NCBI GenBank assembly: GCA_023402355.1
Contig: JAEXCG010000153.1
Coordinates: forward strand, 1-13,131
Direction of reading: 5' to 3'
DNA from: Bacillota bacterium
GTDB taxonomy: Bacteria; Bacillota; Clostridia; Christensenellales; Aristaeellaceae
Length of the DNA stretch: 13,131 nucleotides
Position 1 is the stretch's first letter, and every line of letters begins with the position of its first letter. Under the pieces are notes generated by a model that worked only from the letters and a program-made list of their open reading frames with translations, was not told the DNA's origin and did not search any database. Below, one piece after another: positions 6,562 to 12,852 of this stretch. The position numbers and the translations under genes were made by a program.

Positions 6562-7797
6562 TTACTTCGCGGAGGAGGCAGCCTCCAGCGCGTCGACGAA
6601 CTCCTGCGCCGTCATCTGGCCGCCGAACAGCTTCTGCACGTTGGCCTTGATGATCGGGGTCATGTCGACGTTGTCCTCGATGCCCGCGCCCCAGGAGTAG
6701 CGGGTCGTCAGGCTGTTCATCACCGGCTGCACGCCGGCCAGCATCGCGGGCCACTCGGTATTGGTGGTATCCGCCGGGATGCCGATGGAATCCTGCGAAA
6801 GCTTCTGGTCGTACTCGCCCTTGGTGATGTACTTGATGAGCTCAAACGCGGCGTCGGCCACCTTGGACTCCTTGTTGATCGCAAACACCTGCGCGCCGTA
6901 GTTCGCGGCCTCCGGGCCGTCCACGCCGCCGTCAAGCGCCGGGTAGCCGAAGCAGCCCCACACGAAATCCGGGCCGGTCATGCCCTTGACCTCGTTGGGC
7001 AGCCAGGAGCCGTTCAGGTACATCGCGGCCTCGCCCAGCGCGAGCTCGCCGTTCTGGTTGGTCGGCCACACGGAGGAGGCGATCGTCGGGGAGAAGTAGC
7101 CCTTCTTCGCCATGTCCTCAAAGTCCTGCGCGGCCTTCAGCACTGCCGGCTCCTCGGCCCACTTGCCGTTCATGACGACGTCGTGCGTGCCCGCCTCGCC
7201 GATCAGGTGAGAGAGGTGATAGCCGAAGGTCTCGATGATGTACGCGTCGTCGCTCGTGACCGGCACGTAGCCCGCGTCCTTCACCTTCTGGCACACATCC
7301 AGGAACTCCGCCCAGGTCTTCGGGGTCTCGGTCACGCCCGCCTCGTCGAAGATCTCCTGGTTATAGAAGTAGGCGAATACGTTCGGCTGGTACGGGATGG
7401 ACTTGAGCGTTCCGCCCGCGACCTCGCGGCAGGCGCTCATCAGGCCGGAAATCGCGGTCGCCTCGTAGTCGTTCTTCTTGGCGAGCTCTTCCAGGTCCAT
7501 GAGGTACGCGCCCCAGGTCTTGTTGACGCGGTCGATGTCCTCGTCGAACAGGTCGATCGTCGTGCCGGCGTCCAGCGCGGGCTGCAGGCCCTCGCGGATG
7601 CCCGTGCGGCCCTTGAACTGCACGTCGACGGTGTTGCCCGTCGCCGCCTGATAGGCGTCGATCGCGGCCTGAATGGCCGCGCCCTGCGGCTCAGTGGACT
7701 CCCACATCGACCAGTACACCACGGTGTCCGCGGACGCGGCGGCAACGCAGCCGAGCAGCATCGTCGCAGCGAGCAGAATGGAAAGCAGCTTCTTCAT
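6562..7797 (-). CDS. Extracellular sugar-binding lipoprotein of an ABC transporter (family 1 SBP)
   Basis: 411 residues. The N-terminus is a signal peptide with a lipobox (LLGC, C17), so the mature protein should be lipid-anchored outside the cell; an ASA|D site just behind it is a less likely signal peptidase I site. The mature chain has the MalE/MsmE layout: VVYWSMWESTEPQGAAIQ near the start, a middle FAYFYNQEIFDEAGVTETPKT hinge region common to the family, and YLNGSWLPNEV, typical of the ligand-facing second lobe. It should deliver the glycan to the two permeases encoded next. Neighbouring nahK points to an amino-sugar-containing ligand; this is inference. GGGAGG lies 7 nt before the ATG. 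It is the promoter-proximal gene, divergent from the AraC regulator. No ATPase gene accompanies the set. Confidence 0.93.
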   Translation of the reverse strand: MKKLLSILLAATMLLGCVAAASADTVVYWSMWESTEPQGAAIQAAIDAYQAATGNTVDVQFKGRTGIREGLQPALDAGTTIDLFDEDIDRVNKTWGAYLMDLEELAKKNDYEATAISGLMSACREVAGGTLKSIPYQPNVFAYFYNQEIFDEAGVTETPKTWAEFLDVCQKVKDAGYVPVTSDDAYIIETFGYHLSHLIGEAGTHDVVMNGKWAEEPAVLKAAQDFEDMAKKGYFSPTIASSVWPTNQNGELALGEAAMYLNGSWLPNEVKGMTGPDFVWGCFGYPALDGGVDGPEAANYGAQVFAINKESKVADAAFELIKYITKGEYDQKLSQDSIGIPADTTNTEWPAMLAGVQPVMNSLTTRYSWGAGIEDNVDMTPIIKANVQKLFGGQMTAQEFVDALEAASSAK

Positions 7798-7821
7798 GAA
7801 AAAACCTCCCTGTCGTCGTCC

Positions 7822-7843
7822 TCCCGCGGCAAAGCCCGCGGGA
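7822..7843 (-). promoter_or_regulatory. Hairpin in the 5' leader of the sugar transporter mRNA
   Basis: TCCCGCGG (7822-7829) pairs perfectly with 7836-7843 across a 6-nt loop. It lies between the predicted transcription start (near 7854) and the ribosome binding site, so it may stabilise the 5' end of the message. No U-tract follows it, so it is not a terminator. Confidence 0.5.
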
Positions 7844-7860
7844 CTTCCTTTGTTGACCCC

Positions 7861-7889
7861 ATTGTATTCTTTTCTTTTTTTACGGACTA
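7861..7889 (-). promoter_or_regulatory. Promoter of the sugar transporter-nahK operon (weak -35, activator type)
   Basis: On the minus strand TACAAT (7861-7866; 5/6 to consensus) is preceded by a 17-nt A-rich spacer and TAGTCC (7884-7889; only 3/6). A good -10 with a poor -35 is typical of promoters that need an activator, and a perfect 14-bp palindrome abuts the -35. The leader would be about 57 nt long. Confidence 0.55.
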
Positions 7890-7903
7890 GGAAAAATTTT
7901 TCC
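7890..7903. promoter_or_regulatory. Perfect 14-bp palindrome, candidate regulator site
   Basis: GGAAAAATTTTTCC is fully palindromic and directly abuts the weak -35 box of the transporter promoter, at about -37 to -50. It is also 17 nt upstream of the regulator's own -35. The position suits an activator serving both divergent promoters. Its A/T-tract could equally be an intrinsic bend. Confidence 0.4.
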
Positions 7904-7919
7904 GAAAATTAGAAATATC

Positions 7920-7948
7920 TTTCAAAAATGTAGAAAGAATGCTATAAT
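7920..7948 (+). promoter_or_regulatory. Promoter of the AraC/PocR regulator gene
   Basis: TATAAT (7943-7948; perfect) is 17 nt downstream of TTTCAA (7920-7925; weak). The -10 lies 49 nt before the regulator ATG. Imperfect inverted half-sites flank the -10 box. Confidence 0.6.
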
Positions 7949-7964
7949 AAGGACAATTCTTCTA
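7931..7964. promoter_or_regulatory. Inverted half-sites flanking the regulator's -10 box, possible autoregulatory operator
   Basis: TAGAAAGAAT (7931-7940) and ATTCTTCTA (7956-7964) are inverted copies with a one-base length difference, placed symmetrically around TATAAT. Further TAGAAA copies occur at about 7910-7915 and 7975-7979. Protein bound here would block the promoter, which suggests autoregulation. By-eye call only. Confidence 0.3.
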
Positions 7965-7997
7965 AAATGTTTTTAGAAACGGTAGGAAAAATCACCG

Positions 7998-8864
7998 ATG
8001 TTTCACGACGAAAGGCTCAAAAGTCTCGCTGCTTTACTGGACAATATGCACCGGATCACCGGGCTCAAATTTGCGCTGCTCGACGAGCAGGCGCGCGAAA
8101 TCTACACCGCGAGCTATCAGACCGGTTTTTGCATGCAACTCAAGCGCGCGCCGGGCGGTTTTCAGCGCTGCACCGCCTGCGACCGCGAAATGCTCCTGCG
8201 CGCGTCGGACGGCGAGGGCATGTACCAATACCGCTGCCACGCGGGGCTCATCGAGGTCGCCGTGCCGGTGACGGAGGGCGGGCGGACGGTCGCGACCATC
8301 CTGTTCGGGCAGCTTCTGGACAACACGCCCATGGAGCTGCAGTGGCAGCACACGCGCGAATGCTGCCGCTGGCACCCTGCGCCCGACACGCTGCGCTCCG
8401 CCTTTTACGACCTGCGGACGCTCTCGACGGAGGAGATCCGCGCCTGCGCGGAAATCGTACACGCCTGCGTCAGCGAGGTGCGTTTGCAGGGGTTGCTCGA
8501 GCAGGTCGCGCAGACGGACGGCGACCGGCTTCTGGGATACATCGACCGCTATTACGCGACGGACCTTTCGCTCGACACGCTTTCCCGCGCCCTCTCCATC
8601 GGCAAGACGAAGCTGTGCGCCATCGCCGCCAGTGAAAGCGGCATGACCGTCTCGCGCCTGATCGCCTCGCGCCGCGTCGCGGTCGCCTGCCGCATGCTTG
8701 AGCTCTCGGACGACTCCATCCAGCAGATCGCGGAGGCCGTCGGCATCCCGGATTACAACTACTTCTCCAAGGTCTTCAAGTCCATCGAGGGGATGACGCC
8801 CAGCGCCTATCGCAAAAAGAAGCGTCAGCGGGCCGACGCGCCCATACAAAAAGCCCAGCCGTAA
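7998..8864 (+). CDS. AraC-family regulator with N-terminal PocR-type sensory domain
   Basis: 288 residues. The N-terminal part (about 5-165) is a PocR-like ligand-binding domain, recognised by FQRCTACDREML (55-66) and YRCHAGLIEVAVPV (78-91), with C58, C61, C80 and H81 in the usual places, which may hold a metal or redox-sensitive ligand. The C-terminal part (about 175-275) is the AraC double helix-turn-helix, ending in the family signature IAEAVGIPDYNYFSKVFKS. In the best-known case PocR responds to propanediol; the ligand here is unknown. It is the only clear plus-strand gene and is divergent from the sugar transporter, so it most likely activates that operon. The ribosome binding site is weak (TAGGAA about 10 nt upstream), suiting low expression. 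The stop codon lies in the loop of its terminator. Confidence 0.9.
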   Translation: MFHDERLKSLAALLDNMHRITGLKFALLDEQAREIYTASYQTGFCMQLKRAPGGFQRCTACDREMLLRASDGEGMYQYRCHAGLIEVAVPVTEGGRTVATILFGQLLDNTPMELQWQHTRECCRWHPAPDTLRSAFYDLRTLSTEEIRACAEIVHACVSEVRLQGLLEQVAQTDGDRLLGYIDRYYATDLSLDTLSRALSIGKTKLCAIAASESGMTVSRLIASRRVAVACRMLELSDDSIQQIAEAVGIPDYNYFSKVFKSIEGMTPSAYRKKKRQRADAPIQKAQP

Positions 8865-8877
8865 AGCTGGACTTTTT
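8848..8877. terminator. Bidirectional terminator between the regulator and the metal-transporter operon
   Basis: AAAAAGCCCAGC (8848-8859) pairs with GCTGGACTTTTT (8866-8877) with a single C-A mismatch and a 6-nt loop. Both strands end in a T run, and the genes on either side converge, so it can end both transcripts. The regulator stop codon (8862-8864) is inside the loop. Confidence 0.88.
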
Positions 8878-8885
8878 GCGTTTCT

Positions 8886-9719
8886 TTACTTCTTTTTGAG
8901 CGGCAGGGTGATGAAGTAAATGGCGGCGCAGATGAGCACGACCGCCGCGCCCGCCGAGGTGTTCAGGTAATACGAGGCGATCAGCCCGGCCACGCCCGCA
9001 AAGAGCGCGAAGAGCACGGAGAGCCGGATGTACCAGGCCGCGTTTTTCGCCACGTTGCGCGAAGCGGCCGCGGGCAGGATCAATAGAGAGTTGATCAGCA
9101 GCATGCCGACCCAGCGGATGGAGAGCATGACCGTCACCGCCACCAGCACGACGAACACGTACTCCACCGCCCGCTGGCGGACGCCCCGGCTGCTCGCCAG
9201 CGAGGCGTTCACGCTGGTGAGCAGCAGCGGGTTAAAGACGTAGGCCCAGACCGCCAGCGTCCCCGCCAGCGCCAGCGCCAGGTATAACAGGTCCTGCGGC
9301 GTCACCGCGAGGATGTCGCCCACCAGATAGCTCGAATACTTCGCAAACGCGCCGCCCCTCGCCAAAATAACCAGGCCCAGCGCGATGGACGTGGACGAGA
9401 AGACGCTGATGACCGTGTCCGCCGAGGCGGTGTTGCGCTGCTTGATGCGCGTGATGAGCAGCGCCCAGACGATGCCGAAGACGAGCATGGAAACCTGCTG
9501 GCTCGACACCCCCAGCACCACGCCGATCGCGATGCCGGTGAGCGCGCTGTGCCCCAGCGCGTCCGAAAAAAACGCCATCTTGTTGTCCACCGCCATCGTG
9601 CCCAGCACGCCGAAGAGCGGGGTGATGAGCAGCATCGCCAGCAGCGCGTTCTTCATGAACGTATACGAAACCCACTCAAAGGGGAGCACCGTATCCAGCA
9701 CCGCGTACAGGATGCTCAC
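8886..9719 (-). CDS. znuB: Zinc/manganese ABC transporter permease (ZnuB/MntB family, ABC-3)
   Basis: 277 residues, mostly hydrophobic, with about eight to nine membrane segments. The signature DALGHSALTGIAIGVVLG (53-70) is the conserved family stretch that lines the metal path, and the late ILPAAASRNVAKN segment is the loop that contacts the ATPase. It forms the membrane channel for Zn2+ or Mn2+ with the ATPase and binding protein encoded upstream. The start is a GTG that overlaps the ATPase stop by 4 nt (GTGA), indicating coupled translation; a G-rich stretch (GGGGGAA) lies about 7 nt upstream. It is the last gene of the operon. The symbol reflects family level: zinc versus manganese is not decided by the permease. 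Confidence 0.9.
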   Translation of the reverse strand: MSILYAVLDTVLPFEWVSYTFMKNALLAMLLITPLFGVLGTMAVDNKMAFFSDALGHSALTGIAIGVVLGVSSQQVSMLVFGIVWALLITRIKQRNTASADTVISVFSSTSIALGLVILARGGAFAKYSSYLVGDILAVTPQDLLYLALALAGTLAVWAYVFNPLLLTSVNASLASSRGVRQRAVEYVFVVLVAVTVMLSIRWVGMLLINSLLILPAAASRNVAKNAAWYIRLSVLFALFAGVAGLIASYYLNTSAGAAVVLICAAIYFITLPLKKK

Positions 9720-10468
9720 GCTTCATTCCCCCTCGCATAAAACACCCGGGCAAACTCGGGCGATTCGAATACGTCCTTGGGCCTCCCCTGACGGAGCACC
9801 GTGCCCTGCATGAGCACCACGTGGTCCGCATAGCGCCGCACGACGTCCAGGTCGTGCGACACGAGCAGGACGGCCATGTGGTTGTGGCTGCGCAGCGCCG
9901 CGACGGTCTGGTAAAAGGTCTCCAGGCCGTTCTGGTCCACGCCGGATACCGGCTCGTCGAGGATGAGCAAATCGGGCTGCGGGCAGAGGGCGAGCGCCAG
10001 CAGCACGCGCTGCAGCTCGCCGCCTGATAGCGCGCCCAGCCGCCTGTCCGCCAGCTTTTCGCATTCCGTGCGCGAGAGGGCCTCCAGTGCGGCCTTGCGC
10101 ATGCGTCTGGAGACGCCCATCCAAACCGCACGCCGCGAAAGCGCCGCCGCCATAAAGTCCATGACCGTCACCGGCGAGCTCTTGTCGAACTCCAACTGCT
10201 GGGGCACGTAGCCCGTGCGCACCGCGGCGGCGGGCTTGCCGTCCTGCGTGAGATGGCGCACCGTGCCGGTAAAGGGAATCTCCTCGAGCAGCGCGCGGAT
10301 CAGCGTCGTCTTGCCCGCCCCGTTGGTGCCGATCAGCGCCGTCAGCTCGCCGCAATGCACGTGCAGGTTCACGTCGTGCAGCAGCGTCTGCCCGTCGCGC
10401 ACGACGGACAGGTCGTCCACCTCGATGCGGCAAAGTCCGCACGTCTTGTGCTCAGCATGTTCGCTCAT
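9716..10468 (-). CDS. znuC: Zinc/manganese ABC transporter ATPase (ZnuC-type)
   Basis: 250 residues with all ABC ATPase motifs in order: Walker A GTNGAGKTT (47-55), Q-loop Q90, signature LSGGE (147-151), Walker B LLILDEP (167-173), D-loop SGVD (175-178) and switch His H205. It powers metal uptake on the inner face of the membrane. The N-terminus is unusual: H4, H7, C10 and C13 form an HxxHxxCxxC array just before the nucleotide domain, and a further LHVHCG follows at 35-40. E. coli ZnuC is not known for such an array, so metal sensing by the ATPase is possible but inferred. It overlaps both neighbours by 4 nt. GGAGG lies 10 nt before the ATG, inside the end of znuA. Confidence 0.92.
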   Translation of the reverse strand: MSEHAEHKTCGLCRIEVDDLSVVRDGQTLLHDVNLHVHCGELTALIGTNGAGKTTLIRALLEEIPFTGTVRHLTQDGKPAAAVRTGYVPQQLEFDKSSPVTVMDFMAAALSRRAVWMGVSRRMRKAALEALSRTECEKLADRRLGALSGGELQRVLLALALCPQPDLLILDEPVSGVDQNGLETFYQTVAALRSHNHMAVLLVSHDLDVVRRYADHVVLMQGTVLRQGRPKDVFESPEFARVFYARGNEA

Positions 10469-11367
10469 CTGTTCAGCGCCTCCGCAAGCGTGTCCGCGTT
10501 TTCGCGCATCCTCTTTTCGTATGCGCCCTTGTCGAGCTCGCCCGTGACGATGGGATCGAGCGTGTAGATGCCGGCGCCCGTCTCCCGCGCGATGGTCTCC
10601 GCGGCGCGGTCGGGGTACTGCGGCTCCACGAACAGCGCGGCGATGCCCTTTTCCCGCACGAGGTCCACGGTGTGCGCGATCTCCTGCGTCGTGGGCTCGC
10701 TGCCCGGCTCGCGCTCGATGACGGCCGCGACGTTCAGGTCGAACGCCTCCGCAAAGTACGGGAACGCCTCGTGGAACGTGATGATCTCCCGGCTCTTCAC
10801 GTCCGCGAGCTGCGCGCGCAGGTCGTTTCCGAGCGACGTGAGCTTGGATGCATAGGCCTCGCCGTTCGCTTCGTAGGCCTTCGCGTGCTCAGGGTCGGCC
10901 TGCGCGAGCCCCGCCGCGATGTTTCGCACCTGCTGCGCCGCGCGCACGGGGTCCAGCCATACGTGGGCGTTTTCTTCGCCCGACGCGTCCCGGATCATGT
11001 CGACACCCTCGGAGGCGGTGATCACGCGAAGATCGGTGAACTGCTCGCTCACGCGGCTCATAAAGCTTTCCATGCCCGCGCCGTTGATGACGAATACGTC
11101 CGCCTTTTCAAGCGCCTTCATGTCCGCCGGAAGCAGCTGATAGTCGTGCAGACAGCCGGTCTGCTGCTCCGCCATGTTCGTGAGCGTTACGCCCTCGACG
11201 CCGTCCGTGACGTTTGCGGTCAATATGTACATGGGGTAAAACGACGTGACGATCGTAAGCTTCGCGCCGCCCGTCCCCTCCGTCTTCTCCGGGGCTTGGG
11301 CCGCGCACCCGCCAAGGCAGAGCGAAGCGACCGCGAGCAGGGCGATAAGCTGAATTTTTCTGCGCAT
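10465..11367 (-). CDS. znuA: Zinc/manganese-binding lipoprotein of an ABC transporter (ZnuA family, cluster 9)
   Basis: 300 residues with a lipoprotein signal peptide (lipobox LGGC, C21). The mature protein has the ZnuA/PsaA fold with predicted metal ligands H74 (CLHDYQL), H135 (NAHVWLDP), H199 (TFHEAFPYF) and an acidic residue near the end (D271 in TLDPI). Three His plus one acidic ligand fit zinc or manganese. The His-rich charged loop typical of proteobacterial ZnuA is absent. It captures the metal outside the membrane and passes it to the permease. It is the first gene of the three-gene operon, with AGGAGG 6 nt before the ATG and a near-consensus promoter with a palindromic operator. I favour zinc; manganese is the alternative. 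Confidence 0.91.
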   Translation of the reverse strand: MRRKIQLIALLAVASLCLGGCAAQAPEKTEGTGGAKLTIVTSFYPMYILTANVTDGVEGVTLTNMAEQQTGCLHDYQLLPADMKALEKADVFVINGAGMESFMSRVSEQFTDLRVITASEGVDMIRDASGEENAHVWLDPVRAAQQVRNIAAGLAQADPEHAKAYEANGEAYASKLTSLGNDLRAQLADVKSREIITFHEAFPYFAEAFDLNVAAVIEREPGSEPTTQEIAHTVDLVREKGIAALFVEPQYPDRAAETIARETGAGIYTLDPIVTGELDKGAYEKRMRENADTLAEALNR

Positions 11368-11405
11368 GATGAACCTCCTGTTTGGCGGGCAATCCCCGCA
11401 TCGTT

Positions 11406-11437
11406 ATTATAGCGTAGATTATGCGTTTGTCAAACGC
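11406..11437 (-). promoter_or_regulatory. Promoter of the metal-uptake operon with a 7-1-7 palindromic operator over the -35
   Basis: On the minus strand a perfect TTGACA (11428-11433) is 16 nt from a perfect TATAAT (11406-11411). The -35 is the core of the perfect palindrome GCGTTTG-A-CAAACGC (11423-11437). A second, imperfect 6-1-6 palindrome, CGCTAT-A-ATAACG, spans the -10. A strong promoter blanketed by palindromes is the expected design for repression by a metal-loaded regulator such as a Fur-family Zur; the repressor is not encoded in the window. Confidence 0.8.
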
Positions 11438-11527
11438 ACCGGAAGTCCGCCCTAAGGCTGCGCATAAGCCTCCGCATACGACAAGAAAGCCCCTTGAAAA
11501 CTGCTGTCCTGAAAAAAATTTGCCGGC

Positions 11528-11542
11528 AGCGGCAATGTGATT
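11528..11542 (-). repeat. Distal att-like copy of the tRNA-Met 3' end
   Basis: AGCGGCAATGTGATT here is identical over 15 bases to 13091-13105 inside the tRNA 3' half, in the same orientation, and GG just upstream also matches (17 of 18 over the wider stretch). It lies beyond the tRNA 3' end at 1563 bp distance, the position of the distal attachment site of a tRNA-integrated element. The rest of 11452-11848 holds only a weak small frame and a stem-loop. Confidence 0.65.
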
Positions 11543-11568
11543 TATAAACAGATACATCGAAGCCGCAT

Positions 11569-11751
11569 TCATTTTGCCCGTGCTGTGCGGGGCACATACT
11601 TCCTTGTCCTTTTCTCGTCTCCATACTGGCCGCACGTGGGACCGTCCGCCTCTGCTTGCGCATCCGCCGGATAGCAAAGGACGTTTCTGCGATTCGCCTG
11701 ATTCCTATGTTGGGGCTGCCGCACGAACCTGTTCTCGTACGACAGCCCCAT
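11569..11751 (-). CDS. Possible small protein, 60 aa, unrecognised
   Basis: An open frame with AAGGAC 6 nt before its ATG, so the start looks usable. The product is polar and basic (rich in Arg, Gln, Asn and Lys), with no membrane segment or known motif. Its first codons overlap a stem-loop that resembles a plus-strand terminator, which could instead fold in the message and hide the start. It lies inside the tRNA-adjacent island, downstream of the 152-aa gene. It may be chance coding in decayed DNA. Confidence 0.22.
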   Translation of the reverse strand: MGLSYENRFVRQPQHRNQANRRNVLCYPADAQAEADGPTCGQYGDEKRTRKYVPRTARAK

Positions 11752-11755
11752 TTTT
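11711..11755 (+). terminator. Terminator-like stem-loop facing the plus strand, with no clear gene before it
   Basis: TGGGGCTG (11711-11718) pairs with CAGCCCCA (11743-11750); the arms continue inward with mismatches (CG, then ACGA with TCGT), and five T follow on the plus strand (11751-11755). No supported plus-strand gene lies upstream within the island. It may end an unseen small RNA or be a remnant of a lost gene. Confidence 0.45.
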
Positions 11756-11848
11756 ATGTCCTTATGTATGCCTTGTTCAAGCTTTCAAAGTGCTTTGTGC
11801 GCTTCCCACGTATGTCTGGGGTTCCGGCAGTTCTCCCACCGGGAATCG

Positions 11849-12307
11849 TTAGACAGACTTATAAATCCCTTTGAGCATGATCCGAACCGTGCCCTGCCCT
11901 CTATCATCCTTCTTTTTCCCGATCAAGGTGGCTTCCATCAAATAGTCCTCTTTCCCAGAGACGTAAACCGTCTGGGAAAAGTTCGGTTCCAGCGCCCAAT
12001 GCTGATTGACCCGCAGTTCAAACTGGTCTATCATCTCATTTTTTTCTCGTTCGAGATAGATAACCGTCAGCGTGTACCAGTGGGAGCTGGTCATCGCATT
12101 GATCTCCTCCCGCTCTGTAATGTCGCTGCAGTTGGCGATCTCGCGGTTGTTCAAGTTGTGATCAGGCCGTGAGACGCCATCCCAATCTCGGTTCCTGTCG
12201 ACCTTTGCCGACAGGCGCACGTCATGAGAATATTTGGGCGTATTAAAAATCTTTACATACGTTTCAAGGGATGCCTGAACCGGCTCCTGCTTTGTTGTTT
12301 CAGCCAT
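11849..12307 (-). CDS. Unrecognised 152-aa soluble protein in the tRNA-adjacent island
   Basis: I do not recognise this protein. It is charged and soluble, with no signal peptide or membrane segment and a single Cys (C60). The second half alternates polar and hydrophobic residues in strand-like runs (WYTLTVIYLERE at 77-88, IDQFELRVNQHW at 93-104, QTVYVSG at 112-118, GTVRIMLKGIYK at 139-150), suggesting a mainly beta fold. I chose the ATG at 12307 because AAGGAG lies 6 nt upstream. The frame is open further upstream, but that part belongs to the broken neighbouring gene. Codon use and composition are AT-richer than in the genes to the left, in line with a separate origin. It probably shares the promoter at 12824-12852. 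Function unknown. Confidence 0.7.
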   Translation of the reverse strand: MAETTKQEPVQASLETYVKIFNTPKYSHDVRLSAKVDRNRDWDGVSRPDHNLNNREIANCSDITEREEINAMTSSHWYTLTVIYLEREKNEMIDQFELRVNQHWALEPNFSQTVYVSGKEDYLMEATLIGKKKDDRGQGTVRIMLKGIYKSV

Positions 12308-12376
12308 GTTTTTCTCCTTTGTCCATCTTATGTTCTGCTTTTTGCGCTTCTCATTACGGTGGGGATCGCTGTTTCT

Positions 12377-12782
12377 TGAATCCAAGCCGACGAACGGGCT
12401 GAATACTGCGCTTCCGGAGCTTATTTCAACAACATATCCATCTTTAAGCTCTATTCGGCCTATGCTTTCGTCCTCCAGCAACCCTTCCGCAAAGAACCTA
12501 GCGCTCGTATTTTTACCTTTATCCCCACACCCGCACATAGGTACCGTAATCCTTGGGAACGATTCTATACTCCCCTGCAGGAATGTGTTCGCCGACGTAC
12601 CAGTCGCCGATCGGCACCTCGACTTCTTTGTATTCCTCGCTTTCAAGAATTGCCGTTTCCACCTGGCCGCGCAGCGCCGCAAGTTCATCAAAGCGCATCC
12701 CCGTCAAGTCCACATCCGCGATCGCACACGTCGAAACCGTAATCATCGCCAATGCGAATAAAACAGCTTAGGTCCCTTTCAT
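12377..12782 (-). pseudogene. Broken gene for a small exported protein (nonsense codon plus frameshift)
   Basis: A good ribosome binding site (GGGAGG, 12791-12796) precedes ATG at 12782, but the fifth codon is TAA (12768-12770). Past it, the same frame reads AVLFALAMITVSTCAIADVD, a convincing signal peptide, so the stop likely replaced a sense codon. The frame continues through VPIGDWYVGEHIPAGEYRI to a TAA at 12519-12521. Removing one G from the GGGG run at 12523-12526 restores a frame reading SARFFAEGLLEDESIGRIEL and then VEISSGSAVFSPFVGLD, a sensible continuation of the same beta-rich domain. The intact product would have been about 135 aa and exported. No proper stop follows: the frame runs on into the 152-aa gene. 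Either lesion could be a sequencing error, but two together argue for decay. Family not recognised. Confidence 0.7.
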
Positions 12783-12823
12783 CTTTCATTCCTCCCTTGC
12801 ATGGCATAAGCACGTTTGTTAAT

Positions 12824-12852
12824 ACTATAACATTTTGCCCAAAAACATTCAA
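12824..12852 (-). promoter_or_regulatory. Sigma-A promoter of the island transcript
   Basis: On the minus strand TTGAAT (12847-12852) is 17 nt from TATAGT (12824-12829), and TGT just before the -10 makes it an extended -10 promoter. It lies 41 nt before the ATG of the broken exported-protein gene and would also serve the 152-aa gene. Confidence 0.7.

Noticed and set aside
4490..6650. Two long plus-strand open frames (368 and 373 codons) opposite the permeases
   Set aside because: Arg/His/Asp-rich translations without membrane segments or motifs; the opposite strand encodes two typical permeases with EAA loops.
6412..7890. Plus-strand open frame of 492 codons opposite the binding protein
   Set aside because: Antisense shadow that spans the binding-protein gene and its promoter; the product is low-complexity and unrecognisable.
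11849..12691. A single 280-aa protein on the minus strand
   Set aside because: Its first part is the wrong frame of the broken exported-protein gene, its start lacks a binding site, and a well-placed AAGGAG supports an internal start at 12307.
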